From: Streptomyces sp. ISL-36
GTDB taxonomy: Bacteria > Actinomycetota > Actinomycetes > Streptomycetales > Streptomycetaceae
DNA length: 64,000 bases
Assembly: GCF_018614205.1 (NCBI RefSeq)
Contig: NZ_JAGGOS010000024.1
Location: 19,371 to 83,370 of the forward strand
Direction of reading: 5' to 3'
The position numbers and the translations under genes were made by a program. The notes under the pieces are model-generated. The model did no database searches. It was not told the DNA's origin and saw only the letters and a list, made by a program, of their open reading frames with translations. Positions 40,448 to 48,659 of this stretch are shown in pieces. How positions within the stretch are numbered: position 1 is the stretch's first letter; each line of letters opens with the position of its first letter.

Positions 40448-41253
40448 CGCCGCGCAGGAGGCGGGCACCAGGCCGCGGCCGCCGTGCACAGCGCAATGAG
40501 GCCGCGCGGCTGACCGATCAGCTGATCGCGGAGGGCTTCAGCAAGAAGCAGGTCGGCGAGATCCTTGGCCGCAACCCGAGTCTGGTCAGCCAGTTCTTCA
40601 CCAAGAACAAGGGCGCCAGCTTCGTGGAGGCTCTGCGGGCTGTTGTTCAGGAGGTCCAGGCCGGCGGCCCGCGCGATATGGAGAGTCTGAAGGCCCTGGC
40701 CGGGGGACATGTGCGGCCGCGCCTTAACCGGGAGGGCTACAAGGCCCGGGTGCGGGGCAGGAACCACGGCCGGGCGGAGAAGGTTGTGAAGGACGAGAAG
40801 GGCCGCCCTGTGATCGGCAAGGACGGGAAGCCGGTGAAGGCCTGGAGCTCGTCCCTGGCCAAGGCCGGTAGGCAGCACATCGCCTCCGGTGCCTCCCGAC
40901 TGCGGCCGGTGGTGGAAGAAGCGGCCAGGAACCACGGAAAAATCGCTTTTACCGTGCGGGCGAAGAAGAGGGCGTTCACGCACGACTCCGGCCGTCTGGT
41001 CGACTCCCCGGGCGTGCGACGCAATGTCGTCCAGCGCCCCGACAGCACCGAGGAAAGAGCGTACGGCCAGAACCTTGGCGGTCCCGGCTCCGGAGAACAG
41101 GGCTTCGATGCCGTCCGGTTCAAGGCCATGGTCGATGCCGCCGGCGGTGACGTCGCCGCCGCGGTGCGCAACTGGCTCGTCATGACCGGACGCCTCGACC
41201 CCGACGCCCCCATCGTCGGCCTGGAGATCCGCGCTTGGAAGACGAACCGCTAG
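40444..41253 (+). CDS. Tpg/Tpc-like terminal protein candidate
   Basis: 269 residues from the GTG 40444. A basic N-terminus leads to an HTH (LTDQLIAEGFSKKQVGEILG, RNPSLVSQFFTKNKG). Later, GKIAFTVRAKKRAFTHDSGR then LVDSPGVRRNVV and the C-terminal FKAMVDAAGGDVAAAVRNWL ... GLEIRAWKTNR resemble the order of blocks in Streptomyces Tpg (RARFGYTAAPGTTDD, then a helix and a final LEV strand). Size and position after a Tap-like gene, with one small gene between, recall tac/tpc of SCP1. A terminal protein primes end replication and stays bound to the 5' end. By-eye evidence only. Confidence 0.45.
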   Translation: MTPRRRRAPGRGRRAQRNEAARLTDQLIAEGFSKKQVGEILGRNPSLVSQFFTKNKGASFVEALRAVVQEVQAGGPRDMESLKALAGGHVRPRLNREGYKARVRGRNHGRAEKVVKDEKGRPVIGKDGKPVKAWSSSLAKAGRQHIASGASRLRPVVEEAARNHGKIAFTVRAKKRAFTHDSGRLVDSPGVRRNVVQRPDSTEERAYGQNLGGPGSGEQGFDAVRFKAMVDAAGGDVAAAVRNWLVMTGRLDPDAPIVGLEIRAWKTNR

Positions 41254-41404
41254 ACCGGCGCTGACCGCCGCGGGCACCTCGCGGCGGCCGCGTTCACGGT
41301 GCCGGTCCGCCGCATCCGCACCTGGACGCCCAGGGAGCCGAGCCCTTGGAGATGGTCCCGGCAGGCAGCCGTCTGCCGGACCATCTGCACCACCCGAACA
41401 CCAA

Positions 41405-41459
41405 GAATGCATTCCCTTGCTATGCATACTTTTACTATGCATAATGGGGGTATGCGGAA
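41405..41459. promoter_or_regulatory. 15-bp-period iterons (TATGCATA type), array 2
   Basis: GAATGCATTC (41405), CTATGCATAC (41420), CTATGCATAA (41435) and GTATGCGGAA (41450) are spaced exactly 15 bp in an AT-rich island ending 31 bp before the GTG at 41491. Same motif and period as 25674-25713. Confidence 0.65.
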
Positions 41460-41490
41460 TGGTTCCGCGCAGCACCCCGAAGGAGGCTCC

Positions 41491-42000
41491 GTGGCCATCA
41501 GCACCCGGACCGAGGTTGACGACCTGGACCCGAACAAGCACGTGGTCCTCCCCGCCGACGGCGGCACCGACGTCCTCGGCGTCGTCTTCGACGAACAGGG
41601 CGCCATCCCCTCCCGCGGGCGCTTCGCCGCATGGTCCCTGAAGGCCGGCACCCGCAACGGCGTCGTCGGGTTCTTCGACACCCTGACCGAAGCCACCGAC
41701 GCGATCGGCGCGCTGTACGACACCCCGGCTGAGCCGGCCACGGAAAGCGAGCAGACCGCCGCCGAGCCCAAGTGGCAGACGCTCGCGGGCGTCACCACTC
41801 CCTTTCACGTGTACGTCGAGCAGTCCGACAACCACATCCGGCTGGCCCGGGACCGGCGGACGCCGACCGGCAAGCCCATCGAGGTCGTCCGGCTGGAGAA
41901 GCGCGCAAGCTGCCGCTACGGCTACACGGCCGACAACCGCCAGATCAACTTCGTCGGCGTCGCCACCAAGTGCTGGGTCATCGCCGGGCCCGGCAACTGA
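41491..42000 (+). CDS. Hypothetical protein
   Basis: 169 residues from the GTG 41491 (GAAGGAGG upstream). Two similar-sized beta-rich parts: KHVVLPADGGTDVLGVVFDE and FHVYVEQSDNHIRLARDRRT, the second with one Cys pair further on (CRYGYT, KCWVI). No family recognised. The iteron array just upstream implies tight control. Confidence 0.55.
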   Translation: MAISTRTEVDDLDPNKHVVLPADGGTDVLGVVFDEQGAIPSRGRFAAWSLKAGTRNGVVGFFDTLTEATDAIGALYDTPAEPATESEQTAAEPKWQTLAGVTTPFHVYVEQSDNHIRLARDRRTPTGKPIEVVRLEKRASCRYGYTADNRQINFVGVATKCWVIAGPGN

Positions 42001-42070
42001 ACCACATCCATCGGCGGGCGGCAGCAGCGTCCGCCCGCCACCTACGAACCGACAGGAGCGACCACCCGTC

Positions 42071-42403
42071 ATGACCAGCGCCCCTCCCTCCCCCGAAGTC
42101 GCCTACGCCACGGCGCCGCCCCTGCACCTGGAAGGAGACGAACTGATGCGGCTGCGGCGCTCGATCCCCGAGCGCGAGTGGCTGCTGCGATACGCCGCGC
42201 TCGGCGACCGGCAGACCCTGAACGCCCACCCCGATGACGGGAAGGCGCAGACCGGGGCCCTACGGCCGATTCAGCAGCTCATCGGCTACGACACCGAGCA
42301 CGGCACCACGGCCGGACCGGTCGGCCCCGATGACACCCAGTGGGCCGCCTTCCCCCGCGGCTATGTCCGCCTGGAGTACGCGGCCTGGGCCGCCTCGCAG
42401 TAG
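42071..42403 (+). CDS. Hypothetical protein
   Basis: 110 residues from the ATG 42071 (MTSAPPSPEVAYATAPPLHL). A helical centre (LRRSIPEREWLLRYAALGDR) and an aromatic C-terminus (YVRLEYAAWAASQ). No motif. It follows the 41491 gene by 70 bp and precedes a long perfect hairpin. Confidence 0.5.
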   Translation: MTSAPPSPEVAYATAPPLHLEGDELMRLRRSIPEREWLLRYAALGDRQTLNAHPDDGKAQTGALRPIQQLIGYDTEHGTTAGPVGPDDTQWAAFPRGYVRLEYAAWAASQ

Positions 42404-42413
42404 ACCCCCACCC

Positions 42414-42444
42414 GGGGCGTTCTTTACGCCGTAAAGAACGCCCC
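42414..42444. promoter_or_regulatory. parS-like palindrome, copy 2, within a 31-bp perfect inverted repeat
   Basis: The 17-bp TCTTTACGCCGTAAAGA (42421-42437) is here extended by GGGGCGT and ACGCCCC to perfect 15+1+15 symmetry, 10 bp after a stop codon. It could act both as a protein-binding site and as a terminator hairpin. Confidence 0.55.
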
Positions 42445-42472
42445 GCCCACCTCGCCCGCCCCGGAGGCCTCG

Positions 42473-43144
42473 ATGACCAGCACCGCTCCGACCGCGCACA
42501 TCACTTTCCAGCACCGGACCCTGGCACCCGCGACCATCACCAACCCCCGGCGTGAGACGTTCGGATGGAGCTGCTCGGCAGAGGGCTGCCCGGTCCGCAC
42601 GGCCGGCTACGGCGATCAGGGCGCCTCCCTTAAGGACGCCGCCGACCACGAACAGCGCCAGTCGATGGCCCTGTTCACGCCTGGCACTCTCGTGGTCCCG
42701 GTGGGCCCGGGCGGATCGGGGAAGTCCCGGTTCGCCGCGATGTTCCCCAGCAGTTGGGTGGTCTGCCTGGACGAGCTGCGCGAGCGAATCTCCGGCGACG
42801 CCGGTGACCAGTCCGCGACCCGGGAAGCGGTCGCCCTGCAGGACCTGCTGATCCCGGCCCGCCTGACACGTGGCCTCACCACGGTCGTCGACTCCACCAA
42901 CGTCGAAGCCCGCGTCCGCCGCGGCCTGGTCGACAAGGCCCGGCAGCACGGCCGGCCCGTCGCCGCAATCGTCTTCCTGACCGACCTGGACACCTGCGAG
43001 GCCCGTAACGCCCGGCGGTCGGCCAACCGGCGCGTACCCCTGCCCGTCCTGCGCCGCCAGCACGAGCAGACCCTGGCCGCCCTCCCCCTGCTTGTCGACG
43101 AGGGATTCACCGACGTCCGCACGGTCGGCAACCACCGCCCCTGA
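42473..43144 (+). CDS. Polynucleotide-kinase-like P-loop protein
   Basis: 223 residues from the ATG 42473. After ~70 residues with a CxxxxC pair (WSCSAEGCPV) comes a P-loop GPGGSGKSRFAAMF, then VVCLDELRERISGDAGDQSA, TTVVDSTNVEARVRRGLVDK and a lid-like RNARRSANRRVPLPVLRRQ. This is the order seen in T4 PNK-type kinases (Walker A, DELR, D-T-N, arginine lid). Such kinases phosphorylate 5'-OH ends of DNA or RNA in repair. The substrate is not known; the neighbouring SF2 helicase is consistent with repair. Confidence 0.7.
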   Translation: MTSTAPTAHITFQHRTLAPATITNPRRETFGWSCSAEGCPVRTAGYGDQGASLKDAADHEQRQSMALFTPGTLVVPVGPGGSGKSRFAAMFPSSWVVCLDELRERISGDAGDQSATREAVALQDLLIPARLTRGLTTVVDSTNVEARVRRGLVDKARQHGRPVAAIVFLTDLDTCEARNARRSANRRVPLPVLRRQHEQTLAALPLLVDEGFTDVRTVGNHRP

Positions 43145-43258
43145 CCCCGGCCGCTGCTCTCCCCAGCCATGCAATCCGCAAAGCTTTGGGGGGAGCTGGA
43201 CCGCAACCACCTCCGGCTGGAAGCCTCATCCAACGCTCAGAGAGTGAGAGACACAAAG

Positions 43259-45730
43259 ATGCTGAAGCCCCTGCGTGAGCACCAGGCCGAAGCCGTCGTC
43301 GGCGCGGTGCGCGAGCTCGAGCTGCCGGCGGGCACAACGCTGCCGCCGGCGGGCCCGCGTACCCAGGTCATCATGGCCACCGGCAGCGGCAAGACGCTCG
43401 TGGCCGTCCACACCTCCGAAGAGCTCACCGCCGACCGCGTCCTGGTCCTGGTCCCCTCCCTGGACCTTCTGGAGCAGACCGCCCGGGCCTGGCGCGAGGG
43501 CGGCCGGACCGGCGGCTACTTCGGCGTCTCCTCCCTGAAGTCCGACGAGGTCGGCTTCCCCAACACCACCGACGCCGGCGAGCTGGTGAAGCTCACCCGC
43601 GGCCCGGGCCGCATCACGGTCTTCGCCACCTACGCTTCGCTCGGCCTCGGCTTCCTGGAAGCCGCCCACGCCGCAGGCCTCCCCCACTGGAACCTGATCA
43701 TCGTGGACGAGGCCCACCGCACCAGCGGCCGGGCAGGAAAGCCCTGGGCTGTCGTCCATGACAACACCCGCATCCCCGCCGAGCGGCGCCTCTACATGAC
43801 CGCGACCCCGAGGGTGTGGCAGGCCGGGGAGGTCGACGAGGACGAGCCCGGACGCCGCGGCCCGGGCGAGCTGGTGGCTTCGATGCTGGACGACCCCGAC
43901 GGCGTCTTCGGCAAGGTGGCGTATTTCCTGTCGCTGGAGGAGGCGATCGAGCGGGGCATCGTCGCCCCGTACCAGGTCCTGGTGGTCGACGTGCAGGACC
44001 CGGCCCTGAACACGGCGCTGCGCACGGCCGGTGACGGCAGCGAAGAGGTCCGCGGCAAGCGTCTCGGCGCGCTGCAGGCTGCGACGCTGAAGGTGTCGGC
44101 GAAGGAGGGACTGCGCCGCGTGCTCTCCTTCCATCAGCGGGTGGCCGAAGCCGAGGCTTTCGCCTTGGGCCTGCCGGGCAAGGCCGGCGAACTGCATGCG
44201 AAGGACCCCGACCTGTACCCGGCTGAGGGCGAGGTGTGGGCGGAGTGGCTGCACGGCGAGCACAAGCCGGCCCACCGGCGGGGCGTGCTGGGCCAGTTGG
44301 CCGCCGGAGTCACCGATGTCGGCACCGAGGCGGCGCTGTCGCTGGTCGCGTCGGTGAAGGTCCTCGGCGAGGGCGTCGACACCCGCGAATGCGACGCCGT
44401 CGTCTTCTGCGACGTCCGCGGCTCCATGCCCGACCTGGTCCAGGCCGTCGGCCGCGCGCTGCGCATGCACCCCGGCGAAGGCAAGATCGCCTCCCTGGTC
44501 GTGCCCGCGTTCCTCGCCCCCGGCGAGAGCCCGGACACGCTGCTCACCTCCCCCGCCTACGCCGGGCTGGCCAAGTTGTTGACCGCACTGCGTGCGCACG
44601 ACGCCCGGATCGAGAAGCTCACCGAGCCGAGCCGCTCCACCGCCCGCGTACCCGAGCCGCGCGAGGAACTCGCCGACGACGAGGACCTGGACCAGGACGG
44701 CGACGACGAGGACACGGCAGCGGTCAGCCGGCCCGCGAAGGAGTTGCTGCGGTTCTCCGCCCCGCGAGACGCGCGCCAGCTGGCCGCCTTCATCGAGCTG
44801 CGCGTCCTCAACCCTGAGCGTGTCCACTGGCGGCGCGGTATCCAGGCCGCCCAGCGCTACGCTGCCGAGCACCAGGACCTGCGCGTGTCCTACGGCTACC
44901 GCACCCCCGCCGAGTGGAGCCCGGCCGACTTCCCGCTCGGCGTGTGGGTCACCGACTGCCGCCGGCACTACAACGCCGGCCGCATGGACGCCGAGCGCAC
45001 CGCGCAGCTGGAGAAGCTGGGCATGGTGTGGTCGTCGTTTGACGCCGGCTTCGAGGAAGGCCTGGCCGCGGCCGCCGCCTGGGCGGCCGAGCACGAAGTC
45101 GGCCTGGCCGCGCCGGTCGACGCCGCCCATGGCGAGTACCCGGTGGGCCGCTGGCTGAAGAACCAGCGGGCGGCCGCCCGCAAGGCCGACGAGCTCGAGC
45201 ACTGCCGCGCCGCGGGCCTGCCCGAACCAGACGGCGGCACAGCGCCCCTGGCAGACGAGCGCCGGCAGGCCCTCGAGGAGATCGACCCCGGCTGGTGCCC
45301 GAACTGGGGCATCGACTGGCAGCGCCTCTTCCGCCTCGCCTGGAACCACACCAAGGCCGGAAACACACTGCCGGACAAGGCCGGCCTGGTCGTCGCGGAC
45401 GGCGAAGACCTGGGCAAGTGGGCCACCGCCCAGCGCGCCGGCTTCGCCAAACTGACCGCGACCCAGCAGTGGATGCTCACCAGCGTGCTGGGCATCACCG
45501 CCACGCCGGCCAAGCGCACACGGGCCGAGATGTGGGCCCAGAACCTGGCCGCCGCCCGGCAGTACCACGAGCGCGAGGGGCACCTGGAAGTGCCGCGCAG
45601 CCACACCGAGCAGGTCGGCGACCAAACCGTGCGGCTCGGTGCCTGGATCAGTCAGCAGCGCGTGAAGGCCGCGAAACTCGCGCCTGAGCGCGTGGGGGAG
45701 CTCTCCGCCCTCGGGATGCGGTGGTCGTGA
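43259..45730 (+). CDS. SF2 DEAD/DEAH-type helicase with helicase-associated repeats
   Basis: 823 residues from the ATG 43259. Q-like motif LREHQAEAV, Walker A MATGSGKT (~38-45), DEAH box IIVDEAHRT (~148), motif III MTATPRV and motif VI QAVGRALRMHP form the motor. From ~520 on, repeats of the helicase-associated type follow (HWRRGIQAAQRYAAEHQDLR, PLGVWVTDCRRHYNAGRMDA, YPVGRWLKNQRAAARKADEL, RLGAWISQQRVKAAKLAPER), each with a conserved Trp. Large helicases of this type are standard cargo of Streptomyces linear plasmids and chromosome ends. The next gene overlaps the stop (TGATG). Confidence 0.88.
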   Translation: MLKPLREHQAEAVVGAVRELELPAGTTLPPAGPRTQVIMATGSGKTLVAVHTSEELTADRVLVLVPSLDLLEQTARAWREGGRTGGYFGVSSLKSDEVGFPNTTDAGELVKLTRGPGRITVFATYASLGLGFLEAAHAAGLPHWNLIIVDEAHRTSGRAGKPWAVVHDNTRIPAERRLYMTATPRVWQAGEVDEDEPGRRGPGELVASMLDDPDGVFGKVAYFLSLEEAIERGIVAPYQVLVVDVQDPALNTALRTAGDGSEEVRGKRLGALQAATLKVSAKEGLRRVLSFHQRVAEAEAFALGLPGKAGELHAKDPDLYPAEGEVWAEWLHGEHKPAHRRGVLGQLAAGVTDVGTEAALSLVASVKVLGEGVDTRECDAVVFCDVRGSMPDLVQAVGRALRMHPGEGKIASLVVPAFLAPGESPDTLLTSPAYAGLAKLLTALRAHDARIEKLTEPSRSTARVPEPREELADDEDLDQDGDDEDTAAVSRPAKELLRFSAPRDARQLAAFIELRVLNPERVHWRRGIQAAQRYAAEHQDLRVSYGYRTPAEWSPADFPLGVWVTDCRRHYNAGRMDAERTAQLEKLGMVWSSFDAGFEEGLAAAAAWAAEHEVGLAAPVDAAHGEYPVGRWLKNQRAAARKADELEHCRAAGLPEPDGGTAPLADERRQALEEIDPGWCPNWGIDWQRLFRLAWNHTKAGNTLPDKAGLVVADGEDLGKWATAQRAGFAKLTATQQWMLTSVLGITATPAKRTRAEMWAQNLAAARQYHEREGHLEVPRSHTEQVGDQTVRLGAWISQQRVKAAKLAPERVGELSALGMRWS

Positions 45731-46026
45731 TGGGCGTCGTCGTCACCGCGGCCGCCGCGCTCGCGGCCGGCTATCTGCTCGGACGTCTACGCCCGTGGCA
45801 GCGTCTGAGCGACTGGGCGGCCGATCAGGTCCGCTTCACCGGGGCGTGGGTCCGGGGCGGCTTCGGCCGCCAGGCCGTCGTCGTCCTGGTCCACGCCGTC
45901 ACCGCGCCGCGCACCAGCTGGCGCATCATGCGCACCCCCACCACCGAGACCCGAGCGCCGACGCCCGTACGCGATCCGGACTGGGTCGCCAACCGGACCC
46001 GCGCCGACCAGGGAGACTCCGCGTGA
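45730..46026 (+). CDS. Small single-helix membrane protein
   Basis: 98 residues from the ATG 45730. The first ~20 residues are hydrophobic (MGVVVTAAAALAAGYLLGRL), then basic and amphipathic. It overlaps the helicase stop and the next gene's GTG start, so it is part of one operon. Function unknown. Confidence 0.55.
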   Translation: MGVVVTAAAALAAGYLLGRLRPWQRLSDWAADQVRFTGAWVRGGFGRQAVVVLVHAVTAPRTSWRIMRTPTTETRAPTPVRDPDWVANRTRADQGDSA

Positions 46027-46946
46027 CCACCGACGGCACTGACCAGAGGACCGACATGACGACAGCGCGCAGCGATGCCGAGCTCCGGGTGGAAGTCCGC
46101 CGGGAGGTCACCGGCCTGACGTACGAGCAGCTGGGCGAACTGATCGCCACCGACGAGGACGGGACGGAGCCTTCGGGCCCTGCTGAGAAGCACCGGGCGG
46201 CAGTGCGGATGACGGAGCTGAAGCGGATCCGGAATCTGGTGTCGCACCAGGTCTTCGACGGATACACGCCTGCCGGCGATCCGGAGGAGCGCTGGCAGGG
46301 GCACCCCGCGTCGGGCGGAGTACGGCCGCCCGAACAACGAGGGATCTACCAGGTCCACGCCAGGTGCACCGATCCGGAGCACCCCGGCGCCTCGGAGCTG
46401 ACCAACCTGGCCACCGCCGACTCGGTCGAGGAGGCCGCGGTGAAGGTACGCCGCGCGAAGGAGGGCAACCTCTACGGCTCCCCCGGCCTGTACCGAATCA
46501 TGGAGGTCTTCGAGGACACCCCCTCGAACTCCGCACGGCACATGCTGGACGCGCTCTCGCAGACCGCTGCCGAGATCGGGAGCGCCGCGGCCGCCGTGGC
46601 CGGCGCGTACGAGCCCGGACCCGACGCCAGCGACCTGTTCGAGGTGCTCGCCGACTTCTTCCACCGCACCGTCGTATACCCCTGGCACCTCGCCTACCCC
46701 GGCGATCAGGGCGACGGCAGCATCCCCCAGCAACCGCACGGCAGCGACCACGGCCGTACCCTGGCCCGCCTTCTCCTTGCCCACCTGGAAGCGCTGGGCA
46801 CGCCGCTGGCAACCACCGCCGCATCCAGCGCCATGTTGGTCGCCCACCTTCAGCAACCCGCCTCCCCCGCCCCGCAGGAGACTCCGGTGGAGGAACCGGC
46901 CCCGGCCCCCGGCGCTGGACGCGAAGGACGTCCTGGCGGCCGCTGA
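46023..46946 (+). CDS. Hypothetical protein
   Basis: 307 residues from the GTG 46023 (GTGA overlap). Early helical part (ELRVEVRREVTGLTYEQLGE), a beta part (GIYQVHARCTDPEHPGASEL) and a long helical part (ARHMLDALSQTAAEIGSAAA, HGRTLARLLLAHLEALGTPL). The last residues are low-complexity Pro/Ala. The next gene's protein-like sequence begins in another frame before this stop, so a frameshift joining the two is possible. Confidence 0.5.
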   Translation: MTTDGTDQRTDMTTARSDAELRVEVRREVTGLTYEQLGELIATDEDGTEPSGPAEKHRAAVRMTELKRIRNLVSHQVFDGYTPAGDPEERWQGHPASGGVRPPEQRGIYQVHARCTDPEHPGASELTNLATADSVEEAAVKVRRAKEGNLYGSPGLYRIMEVFEDTPSNSARHMLDALSQTAAEIGSAAAAVAGAYEPGPDASDLFEVLADFFHRTVVYPWHLAYPGDQGDGSIPQQPHGSDHGRTLARLLLAHLEALGTPLATTAASSAMLVAHLQQPASPAPQETPVEEPAPAPGAGREGRPGGR

Positions 46947-46962
46947 ACGCTTCCCGTGGGCC

Positions 46963-47310
46963 GTGGCCGCACCAGGCGAGCGGCACTGGCCGGACGGCAG
47001 TGACTTCCTGGACGTCGCTCTGAGCGCGGTGCGCCCCGAGGAACGCGAGGGGTACATCGAGCGCCTGGAGGCGTTCGTGGAGCAGCACCGCGCCCGCCTG
47101 GAGGAGATGCTGCGTACGCACGGGCCGGGCAGCAAGCCCGCCTCGCACGGCCGGTACGCGCTGATCGGACAGCCCGAGACCCTGGTCATCGTGGAGCGGA
47201 TGGAGAGTGCCCCGTTCCTCCTGCGCGGCCAGTGGGAGAAGGAGCTGGAGACGGTCTTCCTGGACGACCTCGAGTTCGTGTGGGGGCCGCGTATCCGCCT
47301 CAGCCGGTGA
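46963..47310 (+). CDS. Hypothetical protein, start uncertain
   Basis: 115 residues if it starts at the GTG 46963; protein-like sequence in this frame (ALDAKDVLAAAERFPWAVAA) begins earlier, but there is no start codon there. The core (DFLDVALSAVRPEEREGYIE, RLEAFVEQHRARLEEMLRTH, HGRYALIGQPETLVIVERM) has a truncated inverted paralogue at 48030-48275. Either the start is the GTG, or the gene is fused by a frameshift to the one before. Confidence 0.45.
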   Translation: MAAPGERHWPDGSDFLDVALSAVRPEEREGYIERLEAFVEQHRARLEEMLRTHGPGSKPASHGRYALIGQPETLVIVERMESAPFLLRGQWEKELETVFLDDLEFVWGPRIRLSR

Positions 47311-47372
47311 GCAGCCGGGAACGACAGCGGGGCTGGGCAGGGGTGATCCTGTCCGGCCCCGCTGTCAACTGG

Positions 47373-47599
47373 TCAGCCGAAGTCGAGCGTGCCCTGTGCG
47401 AAGTCGGCCGGGGCCGGGCGGGTCAGGGGCGGCGGCGGTGCGCCATCCTGGCGTGCGGCCTCCCAGCGCTCGATCAGCTCGTCCTTCCATCCCTTGGGCG
47501 GGGGCACGGCACGCCCCATTCGGCGAGCTGGGCACGCGTCCACGCCCCCTTGGACGTCTTGGCGGCTTCGATCTCTTCAGGTGATGGCAGTACAGGCAT
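47373..47599 (-). pseudogene. Small conserved protein, frameshifted
   Basis: From the ATG 47599 the frame reads MPVLPSPEEIEAAKTSKGAW, TRAQLAEWGVP, then breaks. The continuation in the next frame is PPPKGWKDELIERWEAARQD ... DFAQGTLDFG, ending at 47373. The switch is at 47497-47508, in a C-run where GTGCCGTGCCCCC would read GTGCCGTGGCCCCC if one G were restored. Intact it would have ~75 residues, a type common on Streptomyces mobile elements. A homopolymer-type read error is plausible here. Confidence 0.65.
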
Positions 47600-47639
47600 G
47601 TGGGATCAACGAACAACCGAGCCACGATGTCACCCGCCG

Positions 47640-48029
47640 ACGATCAGGGCGTGTCGCCGGACCAGTCCCGGCGGTTCCGCTCGCCAGCGGGCTGGGGTAC
47701 CCCCCGCCCAGGCGAACGGGTTGGTCTCGACGATCGAGGCCGGGGCGGTGGCCGACGCCCATACCTGGGTATCCGAGAACAGCCCCCCGCACGGTTCCGA
47801 CCAGACTTTCGCAAACGGGCTGGTTCAAGGACGTACGGGCAGTCGCGAGTCAACTCCTGCAGATCGCCGACACCACCGCCTCCCAGCTCGGGCGTGCCGA
47901 GTCCAACGCCCAGCTGCTCGCCCATTTCGGCAGCAGGGCTCCCGCGCTACCCAGACCGAGGCCCCGCCCCCCCGGACACGGCGCTCGACGCGGCAAGAGA
48001 TCCTGGCGGTGTCGCTGCGGTGCACGTGG
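47640..48029 (+). other. Decayed coding DNA
   Basis: Protein-like pieces lie in different plus frames: GLVSTIEAGAVADAHTWVSE, then FKDVRAVASQLLQIADTTAS, QLGRAESNAQLLAHF. None forms a complete frame with a start. Together they look like a dead gene of ~100 residues broken by small indels. Confidence 0.4.
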
Positions 48030-48275
48030 GCCTGCACCGACCCGAACAACGATGATCAGACTCTCGGGCTGGCCGACCAGCATGTAGCGGCCGTGTTCGG
48101 CGGGAGCGCTGCCCGGCCCGTACGCGGCCAGCATCTTCTCCAGGCGCTCGCGGTGCTGTTCGGTGAACACCTGGAGGCGCTGCACGTAGTCGGTCCGCTC
48201 GTCCTCGCGTACGGCACTGAGGGCCACGGTCAGGATCTCCGTCGACGCGTCGGGGACGAGGAAGGCGTGGGGAGC
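48030..48275 (-). pseudogene. Inverted, truncated paralogue of the 46963 gene
   Basis: The minus strand encodes TEILTVALSAVREDERTDYV, QRLQVFTEQHRERLEKMLAA and HGRYMLVGQPESLIIVVRV, clearly homologous to the 46963 product across ~75 residues, then loses similarity after VGAGP. No matching C-terminus is present. It records an inverted duplication followed by decay. Confidence 0.65.
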
Positions 48276-48399
48276 GCGCGGTGAGCGCAGCCTAGAAATG
48301 CTGGTGGGGTCGGTCCCGGTGCGTGAACGCGACCAGCGCTGGAAAGGCACCGCCTCGTCCACGCCGGAGCCTGAAGAGACTTCGTAAGCCAGGACCTGA

Positions 48400-48449
48400 G
48401 CAGAACCGCAGCGGGCCGCACAGATCTGTGCGGCCCGCTGCGGTTCTGC
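48400..48449. terminator. Perfect 50-bp palindrome
   Basis: Two 23-nt arms (starting GCAGAACCGCAGCGGGCC) pair without mismatch around GATC. It sits between the decayed region and the gene at 48660; the rest of 48276-48659 holds no clear gene. It could be a strong terminator for either strand. Confidence 0.55.
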
Positions 48450-48659
48450 AGTCGGCGTCTATCCGCCACCCAGTCGTTGCGTGGCAGGGGCCTCGGTCTT
48501 GTCGCCCGAGCGAGTGGATTTCTCTTCGTGTACGCGGGCGCGGATCTAGGAGAGCACGCCCAACCCGCCCACATTTGCCAGCACTTGACACCTTTCCAAA
48601 TGGTCTGTCATGTTCTGTCCGCCTGCTTCGAGGCGACCGTGAAAGAGAGGGAGATCTCC

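Noticed and set aside
37734..40496. A 920-codon open frame on the minus strand
   Set aside because: It is antisense to the helicase end and the Tap-like gene, is Arg/Gly/Leu low-complexity, and arises from high third-position GC of the real plus-strand genes.
43226..45625. A 799-codon minus-strand frame
   Set aside because: It mirrors the SF2 helicase gene exactly and has no protein-like motifs.
46777..46960. Start of the 46963 gene at 46777
   Set aside because: That region is already encoded by the 46023 gene in another frame, and the added residues are low-complexity.
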